Origin: Zymoseptoria tritici IPO323
Taxonomy: Eukaryota > Ascomycota > Dothideomycetes > Mycosphaerellales > Mycosphaerellaceae
NCBI RefSeq assembly: GCF_000219625.1
Contig: NC_018211.1
Coordinates: forward strand, 434,001-498,000
Reading direction: 5' to 3'
DNA: 64,000 nt
Shown here piece after piece: positions 29,615-40,542 of this stretch; positions within the stretch are counted from its first letter, which is position 1; each line of letters starts with the position of its first letter. Both the position numbers and the translations under genes were made by a program. The notes below the pieces were generated by a model that saw only the letters and a list, made by a program, of their open reading frames with translations, ran no database searches and had not been told where the DNA came from.

Positions 29615-30014
29615 TGTGGAGGTGGAGTCGTGGGTTGCATGAGAGTGAGTGTGAGGGAGGAAGGTGAAGTCCAAAGGTGTTGTTGTATGGGCGGAGAGGG
29701 CTCCGGCGATATTGAACGCTGACATAAGCATTGAGATCTGGGCTTCCCACGTGTTGAATCACAAATGCTGAGCGATACACATTCGTACGAGACGAGTAAA
29801 GCCCGTAACGGCTTCGATTCTGGACACATTCACAAGAGAAGCATCGAAAAGCGTCGTAGGAAACAATACATTAGACTACACGAGTCATTGATATCCTAGC
29901 GTCCTTCTCACTCGACTCGACACCTCCGAACTCCGCAAGTCGATCAAGTTCACTCCATCAACTTCGACATCACAGACGACGACGTCCACCACCCCATCGA
30001 CCAGCAGCCCGATC
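29615..30014. promoter_or_regulatory. Bidirectional promoter COG2 / MRPL1
   Basis: 400 bp between two divergent start codons. A pyrimidine-rich leader precedes the MRPL1 ATG. Confidence 0.5.
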
Positions 30015-31017
30015 ATGGCCTCCTCTCTACGACATTGCCCTTACAGCTTCTCCTCCGCCACCACCTCCGCCCTCTCCCTCGCCCGAACAACCTCCACCCA
30101 CCTCCCACCCGCCTTCCTCCTTCCAACCCTCCACACCACCCAAATCCGCACAGCAACCCAATCCGCCAACGCCGCAAAATACAAACGCAAAGACGTGCCC
30201 GCCTCTCAAAAACGGAAAAAAGCCCGCTCAAACTACGACACACCCGACTTGAAAGATGCCATTCAATTCCCTCTCGTCGATGCGATGCGGTAATGCCTCC
30301 TCTCCCCCCACCTCCCTCTCACCTCCCATCAAACACTGACTCTCTCTCCCTTGCGAAAGATACCTCCTCGCCGCCGAAGTAGGCCGCCCCCCAACCTCCT
30401 CCAAATACGAACTCCACATCCGTCTGCGCACCCCCAAAAACGGCGCCGTCGTCCGCAACCGCCTCCGCCTCCCCCACCCCGTCAAAACCGACCTGCGCAT
30501 CGCCGTAATTTGTCCTCCCGACAGCCAGATCGCCCGCGCCGCCCTCGCAGCCGGAGCATCCCTCGTCGGCGAAGAGTCAATATTCGACCTCGTAAAAGAA
30601 GGAAACATACCTTTCGAACGCTGTATTTGCCACGTCGACTCCCTCCCCAAACTCTCCAAAGCGGGTGTAGCACGAACTCTCGGACCACGAGGTCTCATGC
30701 CGAGTGCGAAGACGGGAACGGTGGTGAAAGATGTTGCGTCCACGGTGAGGGATATGGTGGGTGGGACTGAGTACCGGGAACGTGCCGGGGTGGTGAGGAT
30801 GGCGGTGGGACAGTTGGCGTTTGCGCCGGAGATGGTGCAGGCGAATATAAGAGCCCTGATGGAGGGGGTGAGGGGCGATATTGCGGGTTTGAGCGAGAGG
30901 ATTGTGAAGGAGGTGCATGAGGTTGTTTTGTCGAGTACGAATGGACCCGGGTTGAGTTTGAGTGGGGAGTTTAAGCGGGAAGGGGGGTTGGGGACGAGGG
31001 AGTTGGTGGCTGTTTAA
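30015..31017 (+). CDS. MRPL1: Mitochondrial large-subunit ribosomal protein L1
   Basis: About 310 residues from exons 30015-30289 and 30360-31017, with a 70-bp intron. The N-terminus (MASSLRHCPYSFSSATTSAL, then Arg/Ser/Thr-rich sequence) is a mitochondrial presequence. The uL1 domain has RLPHPVKTDLRIAVICP, GEESIFDLVKEG, ARTLGPRGLMPSAKTGTV, the L1 signature, and QLAFAPEMVQANIRALMEG. It forms the L1 stalk that moves deacylated tRNA out of the mitoribosome E site. Confidence 0.92.
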
Positions 31018-31525
31018 AGTGGGGAGGAGATGGATGGGTGGTGTTGTGTATGTGGATGTTTATGGACAGCCGCATCGTGTACAAACTCGAGATTCTCAAC
31101 GCTGCACTTGGCTACTTTTCCTGCTCGCTTCTGGTCCTTGCAGCCATCGGTGCAGAATCTTGCTGGTACAGCTCACGTGCGGCCAAAGAACCAAGCCTGA
31201 TCATATTCTCACGCCCTCTGTATCCCATCCCATCCAATCGCCATTCCCAACCTCAAGTTCGTCGAAAAGTCGATTGGAAAGGAAGAACGAGCTCGAATCG
31301 AAATTCTATACATTTTCCACTCCCATTTCTGTCGCCACATTCGATCTATCCGGCATTCTGTAAGTTGCTGACTGACGCTCGATCCTCTCGTGGACATCAT
31401 CATCTGTACATCGTCTCCTGAGCATCGTCTCCTGGACATCACCTCCAAATCCTCTCCTGACCATCAGCTTCTGTACATCCCCGTTCCATACATGGTCTCT
31501 CAAGCCCAAACCCCTTCCTAAATCC
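31018..31525. other. Intergenic, convergent, with a minisatellite
   Basis: 508 bp between the 3' ends of MRPL1 and NPY1. Contains a 14-bp minisatellite at 31391-31482; no gene seen. Confidence 0.55.
31391..31482. repeat. 14-bp minisatellite
   Basis: About six imperfect units of TGNNCATCNNCTCC (TGGACATCATCATC, TGTACATCGTCTCC, TGAGCATCGTCTCC, TGGACATCACCTCC and so on). Confidence 0.7.
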
Positions 31526-33005
31526 TCAAAGCTTCATCTCTCCGGATGCGAAACCGTTGCACACGGCCGTCATCAGCTGATTCGCAATCGCCGTATTCGG
31601 CGGTAACCTGAGTCCGCCTTCATTGTACCCCTCGCCCGCGTCCTCGCCCAGCCCTGAAGTGCCAACTCTGAGTGCTTCTCTGACTTCATCGAAAGCGAAC
31701 CACTTCGCATCGTCCAGTTCCGGATCATTCCCCAAATCAATCCTCTCCCCCTCCCCTCCAATCGCCTGTCCAATCGCGCCAATCATCAGATTCGCCGGAT
31801 ACGGCCATGGTTGGGTACTATGAATCACAACCCTACCGACGAGGATACCCGACTCCTCGTAGACTTCCCGCCGCACGGCTTCCTCGATGGATTCGGCTGG
31901 TTCGGCGAATCCCGCGAGGGTGGAGTACCAATATGGTGGCCAGCGTTTTTGGCGGCCGAGGAGGAGTTTGTCGCCGGCGGCGTTGACGACCGCCATGATT
32001 ACTGTGGGGTCGGTGCGGGGGAAGCAGAGGTTGGAGATGCCGTGGCGGGTGACGCAGGAAGGGCGAGAGGAGTCGGGGGTGGAAGCGTCTTTTGGGGGGC
32101 AAGTGCGTTTGAAACCCGCGTTGATGGAGAGGGTGCGGTGGCCGCAGGCGGCGCAGAAGGGGTTGCGGAGGTTCCAGTCGAGGAGTTGGCGGGCTTCGGC
32201 GTAGATGGCCGCTACATATCTTCGTTAGCATGGCGTTCGTTCCTTGAGGTAGATGTGTGGGTGGGGACAAGACGTACCATCACTAGCAACAACATCCATA
32301 ACCCGTCCCTTACTAAACTCCAACCCCTCCCCCTTCAACCTCTCAATGAGTCCCTCACAAGCCTCCCTCAACGTCTCCTCCCTCGGCGTGACATCCACCG
32401 CAAAATACGGCGCCCCCGTATACAGATTCTTCCCCTGATACGCCAGTCCGTCTTTTCTCGCCTCGTCAATACCCAAAAATACCATCTGCGGAACATACGT
32501 CGAGCTGTTGTAGGCTTCAATCATCTCCTTCTCCGTCGTGGCGAACGGGTCGGACCCGATAATGGACTTGACATCGTCGTATTTCACCCAGGCGAGTTTA
32601 CCCGCGCCGGGGGTGGTGTTGGGTTGGACGAGAGGTTGGAGGTCGTTGCAGAGGAGGAAGGTGGTGGAGGGGTGGCGGAGGGCTTGGGAGAGGAATTTGT
32701 GGTCGCCGCGGAGGAAGCCGACTCGGTCTGTGGGGGGGGGCGGTGGTTAGCCTGGCGAACGGAGAGAGCGTTTCGAATTGAAGAGAGCCTTTGATTCGAA
32801 GAGAGCCTTCTGAATTGAAGAGGACGTCGCAGTGCCCGCATGCTTGGGAAGCATTCGTTCATGCAGCCTGATCTTGGTCGTTGGGGTTCTTCTTACTAAG
32901 AGGCGAGCCAGAGAAGTAATTCGCGACTTCTTTGCCGAATTTACGGGACAGCATCGAGTCGAGCGAGGCGTGGGCGGGTTCGGGGTTGTCGGGTTGGATG
33001 GGCAT
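31526..33005 (-). CDS. NPY1: Peroxisomal-type NADH pyrophosphatase (Nudix)
   Basis: About 414 residues from exons 33005-32897, 32727-32278 and 32211-31526. Introns are 169 and 66 bp; both junctions rebuild family motifs. It hydrolyses NADH to NMNH and AMP. The N-terminal domain has DSMLSRKFGKEVANYFSGSP, NRVGFLRGDHKFL and HPSTTFLL. A zinc ribbon follows: NPFCAACGHRTL, then two further cysteines. The Nudix box reads GFAEPAESIEEAVRREV followed by YEESG, matching G-x5-E-x7-REUxEExGU. The SQPWPYPANLMIG-like stretch is the NudC-type SQPWPFPxS motif (here TQPWPYPANLM). The last three residues, MKL, are only a weak PTS1 match, so peroxisomal location is uncertain. Confidence 0.92.
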
Positions 33006-33773
33006 GGTTCGTTGTATGTTTCTATTGCAAGTTCGTCGACGAAGTGAGGTCTGAGGAGTAGGCGATCGCTTAGTGTTGGTGGCTGGCAGTGCGAAGGACG
33101 CTGGTGTCGAAGGAAAGTGCAATGCTGTGACAGTGTATGCTTTTCGAATAGGAGATCAGAGAGGAAAGGAAGTCTTCTCTGCTTGATCAATAGTGAGGTC
33201 AAGCTTGTGTTTGTCGATTACCAATTCTCGTCCCTCTCTTTGCCATTCGGATAAGAGGGGAGCGAGCATTGGAGGGGTAAGAACCGCATGCAGCATGACG
33301 ACGGCAATGCGGCCTCGGCATTGAGGCGGATATCTCTCGGATGTGTTGCGTTGCAATTATCCAGAATATAAGTTCCGAGTGAGCATTTAGAAAAGTGTGA
33401 ACAAGGAGTGATGTCGGAATCCAAGGGAAAGGAAGATGGTAGCAGGTGAGGTCCATCATGGTGTTTGGCTTGTGACAGGACGGAAAGCAGGGACTGCTTG
33501 ACTTGTATGGATAACGACCTCATCACAGACAAAGGTTACAGCAGTTCCGTGCTTGCTCAAGTCTCGCATTGCATACTCCTAGCACGCGGCGAGGTATCCC
33601 TCCTTTCGACGCCAATAACAACGCAAGTCCTCCCTCTCAACCGGGTCGAGTCCTGTATCTATCCTCCCAGGGTTGTATGATCGCTCATGAATCCTTCTAT
33701 AGCCCATCATTCAAGTCATAAGTCCGTCCATGCCACCCACCATCTATCCGTCCTGCCCAACAACACCCACCCA
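33006..33773. other. Intergenic between NPY1 and the acyltransferase
   Basis: 768 bp; NPY1 promoter and 3' flank of the acyltransferase gene. No coding or RNA signal seen. Confidence 0.5.
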
Positions 33774-35030
33774 TCACTTCCCAAACATCCGATCCATAAT
33801 CTGAACTCCAATCCTTCCCACCGTGGCCGCCAAAGCGACCGGCACAAAAACACTCCCCAACTCCACCGGACTCCTAGTCCTCACCTCGGTATTAATATAC
33901 GCCGTCTTGAACTCCTCCTCCTGCGGCCCATCCTCGATCTGGACTGCAGTTTTATCCGCTGGAAATTTCCCCTTCTGCTTGAACACCTCCAGCAACTCGT
34001 CTTTTTCCCTCCACCTCGCCAACGTCCACGCCGCCATCTCTTTCTCGTCGTCAAGCGGTATGGTGTCCATCGCAAATCGGCGCCAGTGCATATTGACACT
34101 TTTCGGTGGCAGACCTTCGAAGTAGACGCTTCGCAGACCGAAGCGTTCGGCGGCGAATCCGGAGGGCGGTGTTCCTTCGTAGGCGATGGTGCAGTCGTAG
34201 ACGTATGGGACGGTTGAGCGAAGTTCTTGCAGGCAGAACTGCAGGCCGGTATGTCGAGGGAGAAGACAGTGTTTCGTCATCGCGGTGGAGGTCTTTTCGG
34301 CGTATTTGGTGGAGATACCGTAGGTGTTGGCGGAGAGATTGGTGCCTTCGGGAAAGATCATAAGCCACATTGGGTCGAGTTGTGGTTTCGAGGAGGAGGA
34401 TGTCAAGGGTTGAGAGTGTCGCGAGTTGAGTTTTTGTAAGCGGTAGCGCATTGTCTCTTGGTCGGTGGCCCACTTCCGCGCCATGAAGATGAAGCCGTAG
34501 AGTTGCATTGCCGGACCTATGAGAGGAACCCATTTGAGGGAGGCTTTGAGGATGATGTAGATGTGTCCGTGCATGGGGAGGGAGTTTGTGTAGGCGATCC
34601 ACCAGAGGTATAGCCAGTCGGTGTAGATTTGGTGATTTGCCATGAGGACCACGCGATCGCCAAAGTCGACGGTCAGAAGACCGGATGCATCTTGGTGGAG
34701 GAGACCTGCCATGCTCTTGTCGCCGCTTATGCGGATGAGGGTTGGACTCCACCATTGGGTCATGGTGGTGATGAGGATACCGAAGAATTGCTTCGTCAAG
34801 GCGATCCATGCATAGAACCAGTCCTGGTTGTAGAAGTAGAGAGGAAGGCCGAGTAGCTGGGCGAGGTGGATGAAGATGCCCGTGCCGAAGAAGTAGATGC
34901 CGAAACCAACGATGCGGAGGGATTGCATGAGAGGACCATGGCGAGGTTTGGAGTAGTCCTCGTCGTCGGTGGGAGGGGATGAGAAGCTAGGCGGCGGTGC
35001 GGTGCCGCGTCGTCGGACTATTTCGCTCAT
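33774..35030 (-). CDS. PlsC-type acyltransferase (lysophospholipid acyltransferase, CST26-like)
   Basis: Single exon, 418 residues. A membrane-bound glycerolipid acyltransferase. The catalytic motif I NHQIYTDW (NHX4D type) is followed by the substrate motif FPEGTN in MWLMIFPEGTNLS, and VPLIGPAMQLYGFIFMARKW corresponds to the block between them. An N-terminal hydrophobic segment (LRIVGFGIYFFGTGIFIHLA) and a C-terminal hydrophobic segment (GSVFVPVALAATVGRIGV) may anchor it in the ER. It resembles the fungal group of yeast CST26 and animal lysocardiolipin acyltransferase; the acceptor lipid cannot be decided here. Starts 276 bp from the divergent NADH kinase gene. Confidence 0.88.
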   Translation of the reverse strand: MSEIVRRRGTAPPPSFSSPPTDDEDYSKPRHGPLMQSLRIVGFGIYFFGTGIFIHLAQLLGLPLYFYNQDWFYAWIALTKQFFGILITTMTQWWSPTLIRISGDKSMAGLLHQDASGLLTVDFGDRVVLMANHQIYTDWLYLWWIAYTNSLPMHGHIYIILKASLKWVPLIGPAMQLYGFIFMARKWATDQETMRYRLQKLNSRHSQPLTSSSSKPQLDPMWLMIFPEGTNLSANTYGISTKYAEKTSTAMTKHCLLPRHTGLQFCLQELRSTVPYVYDCTIAYEGTPPSGFAAERFGLRSVYFEGLPPKSVNMHWRRFAMDTIPLDDEKEMAAWTLARWREKDELLEVFKQKGKFPADKTAVQIEDGPQEEEFKTAYINTEVRTRSPVELGSVFVPVALAATVGRIGVQIMDRMFGK

Positions 35031-35305
35031 TATGTGAGGTTGCTGCTGGTAGCTTCTCGTCTGGTGTATGTATATCGTGTTGAGGTCGTATGCGCCCGGC
35101 GCTGGAGGAGAATAGGATTAGGTGATCATGGCATGAGGAATCATCTTATCGTCAAAGTCGTCAGCAGGAGGGTTCTGTCGTTCATATCGTCACAAGATCA
35201 TGTCAGAACGATAGAAAGTGGGATCGAGGAAGGAATGACGGACTCGGAGCATCCGATCCGGCTGACAAAGACAAAGATCCCGACCACCACCCATGCATTG
35301 TTCAC

Positions 35306-36697
35306 ATGACAATGTCTTTCTTCCGTTTACATCAATATGCCAACGCAATGAGAACGATACGAATATGGCGGAATTTCAATCAACTACTCAACAAGAAACG
35401 ATGTTTTCACTACTCCGCGGTCCGTCATGACATTAAGAGTCTGGAGGAGCTGCCCTCTCGCCTACAGCCTCAATTCAAGCGTGTGTATTCTGCTGATCAG
35501 CATATATAACCCTACGCTAACATATACGCAGAAACAAGCAACCACGATCTCCTGGCCTTAACATGGCCATCTCCGCCTCGGAACGTCCTCATCGTGCCCA
35601 AACACAACGATGCCGACGTCCAATCCGCCGTGATTGAATACGCCAACCATATCCATAATGTCTACCCCGGATCATCCCTCATATTCGAGCCGACGATCGC
35701 GAACCAACTCCACGAACGATTCGACTTTCCCATCTACGCCCCGCCGGACTCCTCCAGCAATGCTCTCTACCAAGACAAAGTCGACCTAACCACCACCCTC
35801 GGCGGCGACGGCACAATCCTGCACGCCGCCTCCCTCTTCGCCACTTCTCCATCCGTCCCTCCCATCTTGTCCTTTAGTATGGGCACCCTAGGCTTCCTCG
35901 GTGAGTGGAAATTCGCCGAATACAAGCGCGCATTCCGGGAAGTCTTCGTCTCAGGCGCACCTCCACCTATCTCCTCCTCCGAACCTCCCACTTCTCCACC
36001 ATCACAATGGGGCGATGTCCGCGGCAAATCCATGGGCGCTTCTCGCAACTCTCGCATCCTCCTCCGCAATCGCCTCAGAATTGGAATCTTCGACTCCGCA
36101 ACCGGGGAACGGCTCCCTCACGACCCTCCTTCGTCATCTTCCAACTCGGACATCTACGCTCTGAACGAAGTCCTCCTCCACCGCGGTGCTCTTCCTCATC
36201 TCGCGCACATCACCATTCTAATCGGCTCTCCACCCCATCAACGCCCCCTCACGACCGCCATTGCCGACGGCTTCCTGGTCTCCACACCGACCGGATCAAC
36301 AGCCTACTCCCTCTCCTCTGGCGGCTCAATCGTGCACCCTCTCGTCTCCTCCCTGCTTCTTACACCCATCTGTCCGCGCTCTCTATCTTTCCGACCATTA
36401 GTACTACCAGCTAACACACCCATCACCCTACGAATCGAGTCAAGTAATCGTGGCAAGGAGATCGAAGTTTCCGTGGACGGCATCCGACGAGGGGAAGGAT
36501 TGAGGGAGGGCATGGAAGTTCGAGTCGTTGGGGAGGAGGTGAGGCAAGAGGGTAAGGAGAGAGGCGAGAAGGACTGGCTGAGAGGGGTGCCGAGTATTGT
36601 CAGGAGTGGAGGTGACGGAGCGAGTGGAGATGATCATTGGGTGGGAGGATTGAACAGTTTGTTGAAGTTCAACTATCCATTCGGAGAGGACGGATGA
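35306..36697 (+). CDS. POS5: Mitochondrial NADH/NAD kinase
   Basis: About 446 residues from exons 35306-35480 and 35532-36697 (51-bp intron). The N-terminus is a presequence (MRTIRIWRNFNQLLNKKRC...YSAVR), pointing to the mitochondrial matrix. It phosphorylates NAD(H) to NADP(H). Family motifs: NVLIVPKH, the diphosphate-binding LGGDGTILHA, FSMGTLGFLG, ALNEVLLHRG and the nucleotide-binding DGFLVSTPTGSTAYSLS. POS5-type enzymes prefer NADH and supply mitochondrial NADPH for iron-sulfur and antioxidant metabolism. A low-complexity loop (Pro/Ser-rich, near residues 190-215) interrupts the first domain. Confidence 0.93.
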
Positions 36698-38648
36698 ATC
36701 GTTTCGACGAGCAGATCTTGTCGAACGGTATGCTCGCCTTCAGCGTCGGACCATGGTCGTGAAGCGAATGGTCAAGAGAATGGAATTTCGACGCAGCGTG
36801 GTCCAGTCACGCTCACCATCACCTCACGCACCTCCTAGAGATCGAGTCTAGGAAGCGGAACCTCCCCACCACAACGCGCATGTTCTGGGATCTTCAGCTC
36901 GATATTCTCAGCTCCACGCCCATAAGCGAGAGAAGGGAGAAGATCCCTGCTCTCAATATCAGAGCCCGGCATTTGAAGCTCTTCCCTCGTCCTGGGTAAA
37001 AGCGCAAGCCCGCCGCTGAATGCTGGGATCGGAACACAGGATTTGTACATACACATGAACAGTACGAGTCCAAAGGACGGCTTCGGTTCACAAGGCGAAA
37101 TTCCGAGAATGTATGCTCAGTCGAAATGAGGAGACTTTTATCGACCTCTGCGCGAGCAAGCAAGTAAGCAAAATCCTCGACCCGACTCAAAAATTACCCT
37201 ACCCACGGTTCTCTGCATGTGAGGAAATCTGACCTCCCGCCTCAGCCTGAGCCATCATCAACAAGACAAGATCTCACCTGCATCTGCATCTGCATACCTC
37301 GATCCTAGCGTACTCGTTACTTCTGATTGGGTTGCACAGCCTTTTCCTTCATCCTGCCCTGACCTGGTAGGCAATGTGTGGCATTCATCTTCCGAATCCC
37401 GAATCCTTCGCCAACGCAACGTGGTCAGCCTTTTCGAACCTCTTACCTCCTGCCGCATCGGGTACTTCGGATTTTGGTGGCTCTCCGCATCGGCACAGCG
37501 AGCTAGAGGACCGACTCTAGCTGTCGCACCCGATGCTTGTTCGCGGGTAGCGTTCTAGGCACAGGCACGTGTGCTTGTCATACTAGGTGCTCACACAACG
37601 TGAGCCCTTGAAAGAGCAGAACGACGCACATCTCGAAAGGGGCCATTGCTGATTTCGGTCAAACGCCTGGCTTGCATCGAGATCTTGATCGCTGCGACTT
37701 TGAGGCACTGGCGGTGAGATCCCATGGCCATCGCACTGGCCGCACTGGCACTGGCGTCCAAGACTCTTGTTGTAGGGCCGAAATGCGATCAGCCACATGC
37801 AGAGCGAATGGCAAGGTGTAACCTTCCGGCCGACTGATATGCTAGACGCCAAAGGACGTGCCACATCTATCGACTGACAGAGTTGATCGCGAAGAATTTT
37901 TGAGAAGTCGAGCAATCGCGAATGGACATTGATCAATTATCGATGCATCTCGTGTTCGGCGAGAATTCGTGGACATGGCATGAGACTGCAAGGCCATCAT
38001 ACGCCGGATGGTCCAGATCGTCAATGGTACACCTCTCGTCGTAGATGGATTGATGCTTGTCGTGGGGATTTACTGTACGCGAGTATCAAAGTCCTCCACA
38101 CGCAAGAGATCCTCGCAACTTCGGCGTTCTTCATCAAAAGCGACGTCCTGTTCTGATGTTTGCAACGCTTGCGTGAAAGCAGTCCACGAGCAGTGGCGTT
38201 CTTCATATCGCCCATTGATTGCAAGGCTGAACCGCCAGCCCGCCGCAATGCTTCACGCCCACCCCTGTCCTGCGTATGGATCCACTCATATCGGACTGAG
38301 CATACTGTGCCATGTGGCACGGCACGGTCGGTAGACACCCATGCAGTCGTTCACACTCCCCTGCAGAGCGTGGACCCTTCAGTTCTCGCTCCGATAGTAG
38401 TGGTCGATACGACCATGTCGAACCATGCAGACCGCTCAACTGGCGAGTTCTTGTGGCGCACGTAGAACTACATCACAGCAAATCTTTACCTTACCTTCAT
38501 CCTCCATCCTTTGCTTCCTCGGTGATAGGTCCGTTTCGTCTCTTATCACATCCCCGATCGCTCTCCAAATCTCCATCCTCCAATCCTCCCGCCACAATCA
38601 TCCCTATCACGCCCATCCCCCATCGTCCACACAGTCTCCACTCACCAC
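36698..38648. other. Intergenic, nearly 2 kb
   Basis: No supported gene. A minus-strand frame at 36835-37056 (73 codons, ending KIPEHARCGGEVPLPRLDL) has protein-like composition but no family, leader or splice context. Short frames on both strands at 38000-38500 overlap antisense and look random. Confidence 0.4.
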
Positions 38649-39148
38649 ATGTCCGCCAAGCTCTCCAAACCAACAGCCAAGCGACCCAAGTCCCAATCCA
38701 AGCCACTAGACGCACCCACCGCTTGCGTCCGAGCTTCCGAGAAGAGCGCATGCAGGGTGTCGGGGTCGCGTGCTCATGCATGCATGCACGCCCGTCTCCG
38801 AAAAGCTTCAATTCCCAACTCAGGCTTCTGGAAGGTCTGGAGATTTACCCGTTTTGGGGGGCGAAGATGCGGTTCGTGGCTTCGATGAAATATGGAGCCG
38901 AGGCTCGTGTGTGAGATGAGGCTGAGTTTGTGGAATTGGAAAGAGGAGAAAGTTCCTTGTATGCCGTGGAAAAAGGGAATGGAGGGATTACTATTGGATC
39001 TTCGACGATTGAGGTTCGGATCCCGGTGCGGGATGTCAGAGTATGGAGGAGAAACCTGAAGGTGCGTGTATACCGCGCTTGGCGGGTGGAGCTGGGAGGG
39101 GAAGGTGGGGAGGGTCTTTTTGATGCGACTTTTCGATCAAAGACATGA
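38649..39148 (+). pseudogene. Unrecognised, probably broken protein gene
   Basis: A CT-rich leader precedes ATG 38649 (MSAKLSKPTAKRPKSQSKPL). A phase-2 intron at about 38763-38821 would connect it to LLEGLEIYPFWGAKMRFVAS. That frame meets TGA at 38912-38914 and then continues, in the same frame and with strongly protein-like composition (ELERGESSLYAVEKGNGG, STIEVRIPVRDVRVWRRNL), to a stop at 39148. CGA-to-TGA or TGG-to-TGA would explain the break. It could instead be a short gene ending at 38914 or contain a further intron. No family recognised. Confidence 0.4.
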
Positions 39149-39412
39149 TGGACTTGACGAGTTCATTTGGGCAAAAGAGGCGCCACGTGTCTTTGATGAG
39201 CGAGAGAATGGCATGGCATTGAGCGAGAGGATTCGCTGTTGTCCTGATGACTTGGTGCAGCTCGAAGCTCATTAATTGCTACGACCTCAACGACGATAAG
39301 AGCTTCAGAGCTATACCGCTAGCAGAGCAAGTAGTCTCTACCTTAGGTAGTAGATCGAAGCTCTCAACTCATATCCTATATCCTCCTCATTACCTTAATC
39401 ATCTCCCTCACT

Positions 39413-40496
39413 ATGCCACCACCAGCCTCCCTCTCCCTCTCCTTCAATCGCCTCATCTGCAGCGCCTGCGGGACTCAATTCCCCTCAACCGCAGACCAAG
39501 ACTCCTGTCGCATCTGCGATGATCCGCGACAATTCGTGCCTCCTACCGGTCAGAAATTTACAACTTTGGCGAAACTGAAAGATGAAGGGTGTGAGAACGT
39601 GTGGTGGCAAGATGAAGTGCATTCGGAGATTTGGAATGTGAAGACGGAGCCTGCTGTAGTTATCCCTTCTCTCTCGTGGAGCGTGTGCACGTGTACTTAT
39701 GCTGAGGGTGTGGTTTGTAGGTCGGCATCGGACAGCGTGCGATTTTGATTCAGACGCCCGTGGGAAATATCCTCTGGGATCTCATTACTTATCTCGACCA
39801 ACCCACCATCTCCAAAATCCAAACTCTCGGTGGCCTCGCCGCAATCGTGATATCTCACCCGCATTACTACGCAACCTGGTCCGACTGGTCGCGGACATTC
39901 CATTGTCCCATTTACGTCGCCAAGGCGGATGAGGAGTGGCTGGAATGTGTGTCCACGCCGGGAGCGGAATTGCGGTTTTTAACGGAGCGGAAGACGGAGG
40001 TACTGCAGGGGAGTGGCGCGACGGCGATTATTGCGGGTGGACATTTCGATGGGAGTTTGTTGCTGCATTGGAAGGAAGTGTTGATGGTGGCGGATACGGT
40101 TATTATGGCGCCGAGTGCGTTGAATCCTGTGCCTGGGAAGGAGGGGGTTGTGAGTTTTGGTTTTGTGAGTCCGACTCTTCTATCCTCCTATCGATGTCTT
40201 CTTCTTGCTCTTTCTGGCCGTGTTGAGAGTGTGGACTGACGAGGCGACAGTACTGGTCCATCCCGAATCGAATCCCACTCCCACCGGACGAGATTCTGCG
40301 GATGTGGAAGTTGGTCAAGGGATTTGAGTTTCATACCGCCATGGGAGCGTTCAAGGGGATGGATGTCAGGACTGTGGAGGGAGAGAAGGAGAGAGGGACG
40401 GGTGATGTCAAGGGACGGTTGTTGCAGAGTTGTAAGATTCAGGTCAAGGCGATGGGTTGGACGGCGCATGAGATGTTGGCGGAGACGATGGAGTAG
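39413..40496 (+). CDS. Metallo-beta-lactamase-fold protein with N-terminal zinc-ribbon-like segment
   Basis: About 310 residues from exons 39413-39655, 39721-40164 and 40251-40496 (introns 65 and 86 bp). The N-terminus has CSACGTQFP and CRICDD, four cysteines that may bind zinc. The body shows the metallo-beta-lactamase fold: ILIQTPVGNILWDLITYLD, GGLAAIVISHPHYYATWSDW, an H-x-H motif where the classical D is lost, and a later GGHFDGSLLLHW with its histidines. Proteins of this fungal family are annotated only as beta-lactamase-like; a hydrolase reaction is likely but the substrate is unknown. The stop codon is inside a 26-bp tandem duplication. Confidence 0.85.
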
Positions 40497-40542
40497 TGAG
40501 GTATGTGGTGGTTTCGGAGTAGTGAGGTATGTGGTGGTTTCG
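40491..40542. repeat. 26-bp tandem duplication across the stop codon
   Basis: GGAGTAGTGAGGTATGTGGTGGTTTC twice in a row, including the GAG-TAG end of the preceding gene. The first TAG terminates translation, so the protein is unaffected. Confidence 0.9.

Noticed and set aside
34051..34809. 252-codon minus-strand frame overlapping the acyltransferase
   Set aside because: Shadow frame of the conserved acyltransferase exon; His/Arg/Leu-rich with no motif.
36835..37056. 73-codon minus-strand frame ending in EVPLPRLDL
   Set aside because: Composition is protein-like, but without homology, promoter or intron evidence it is too short to call.
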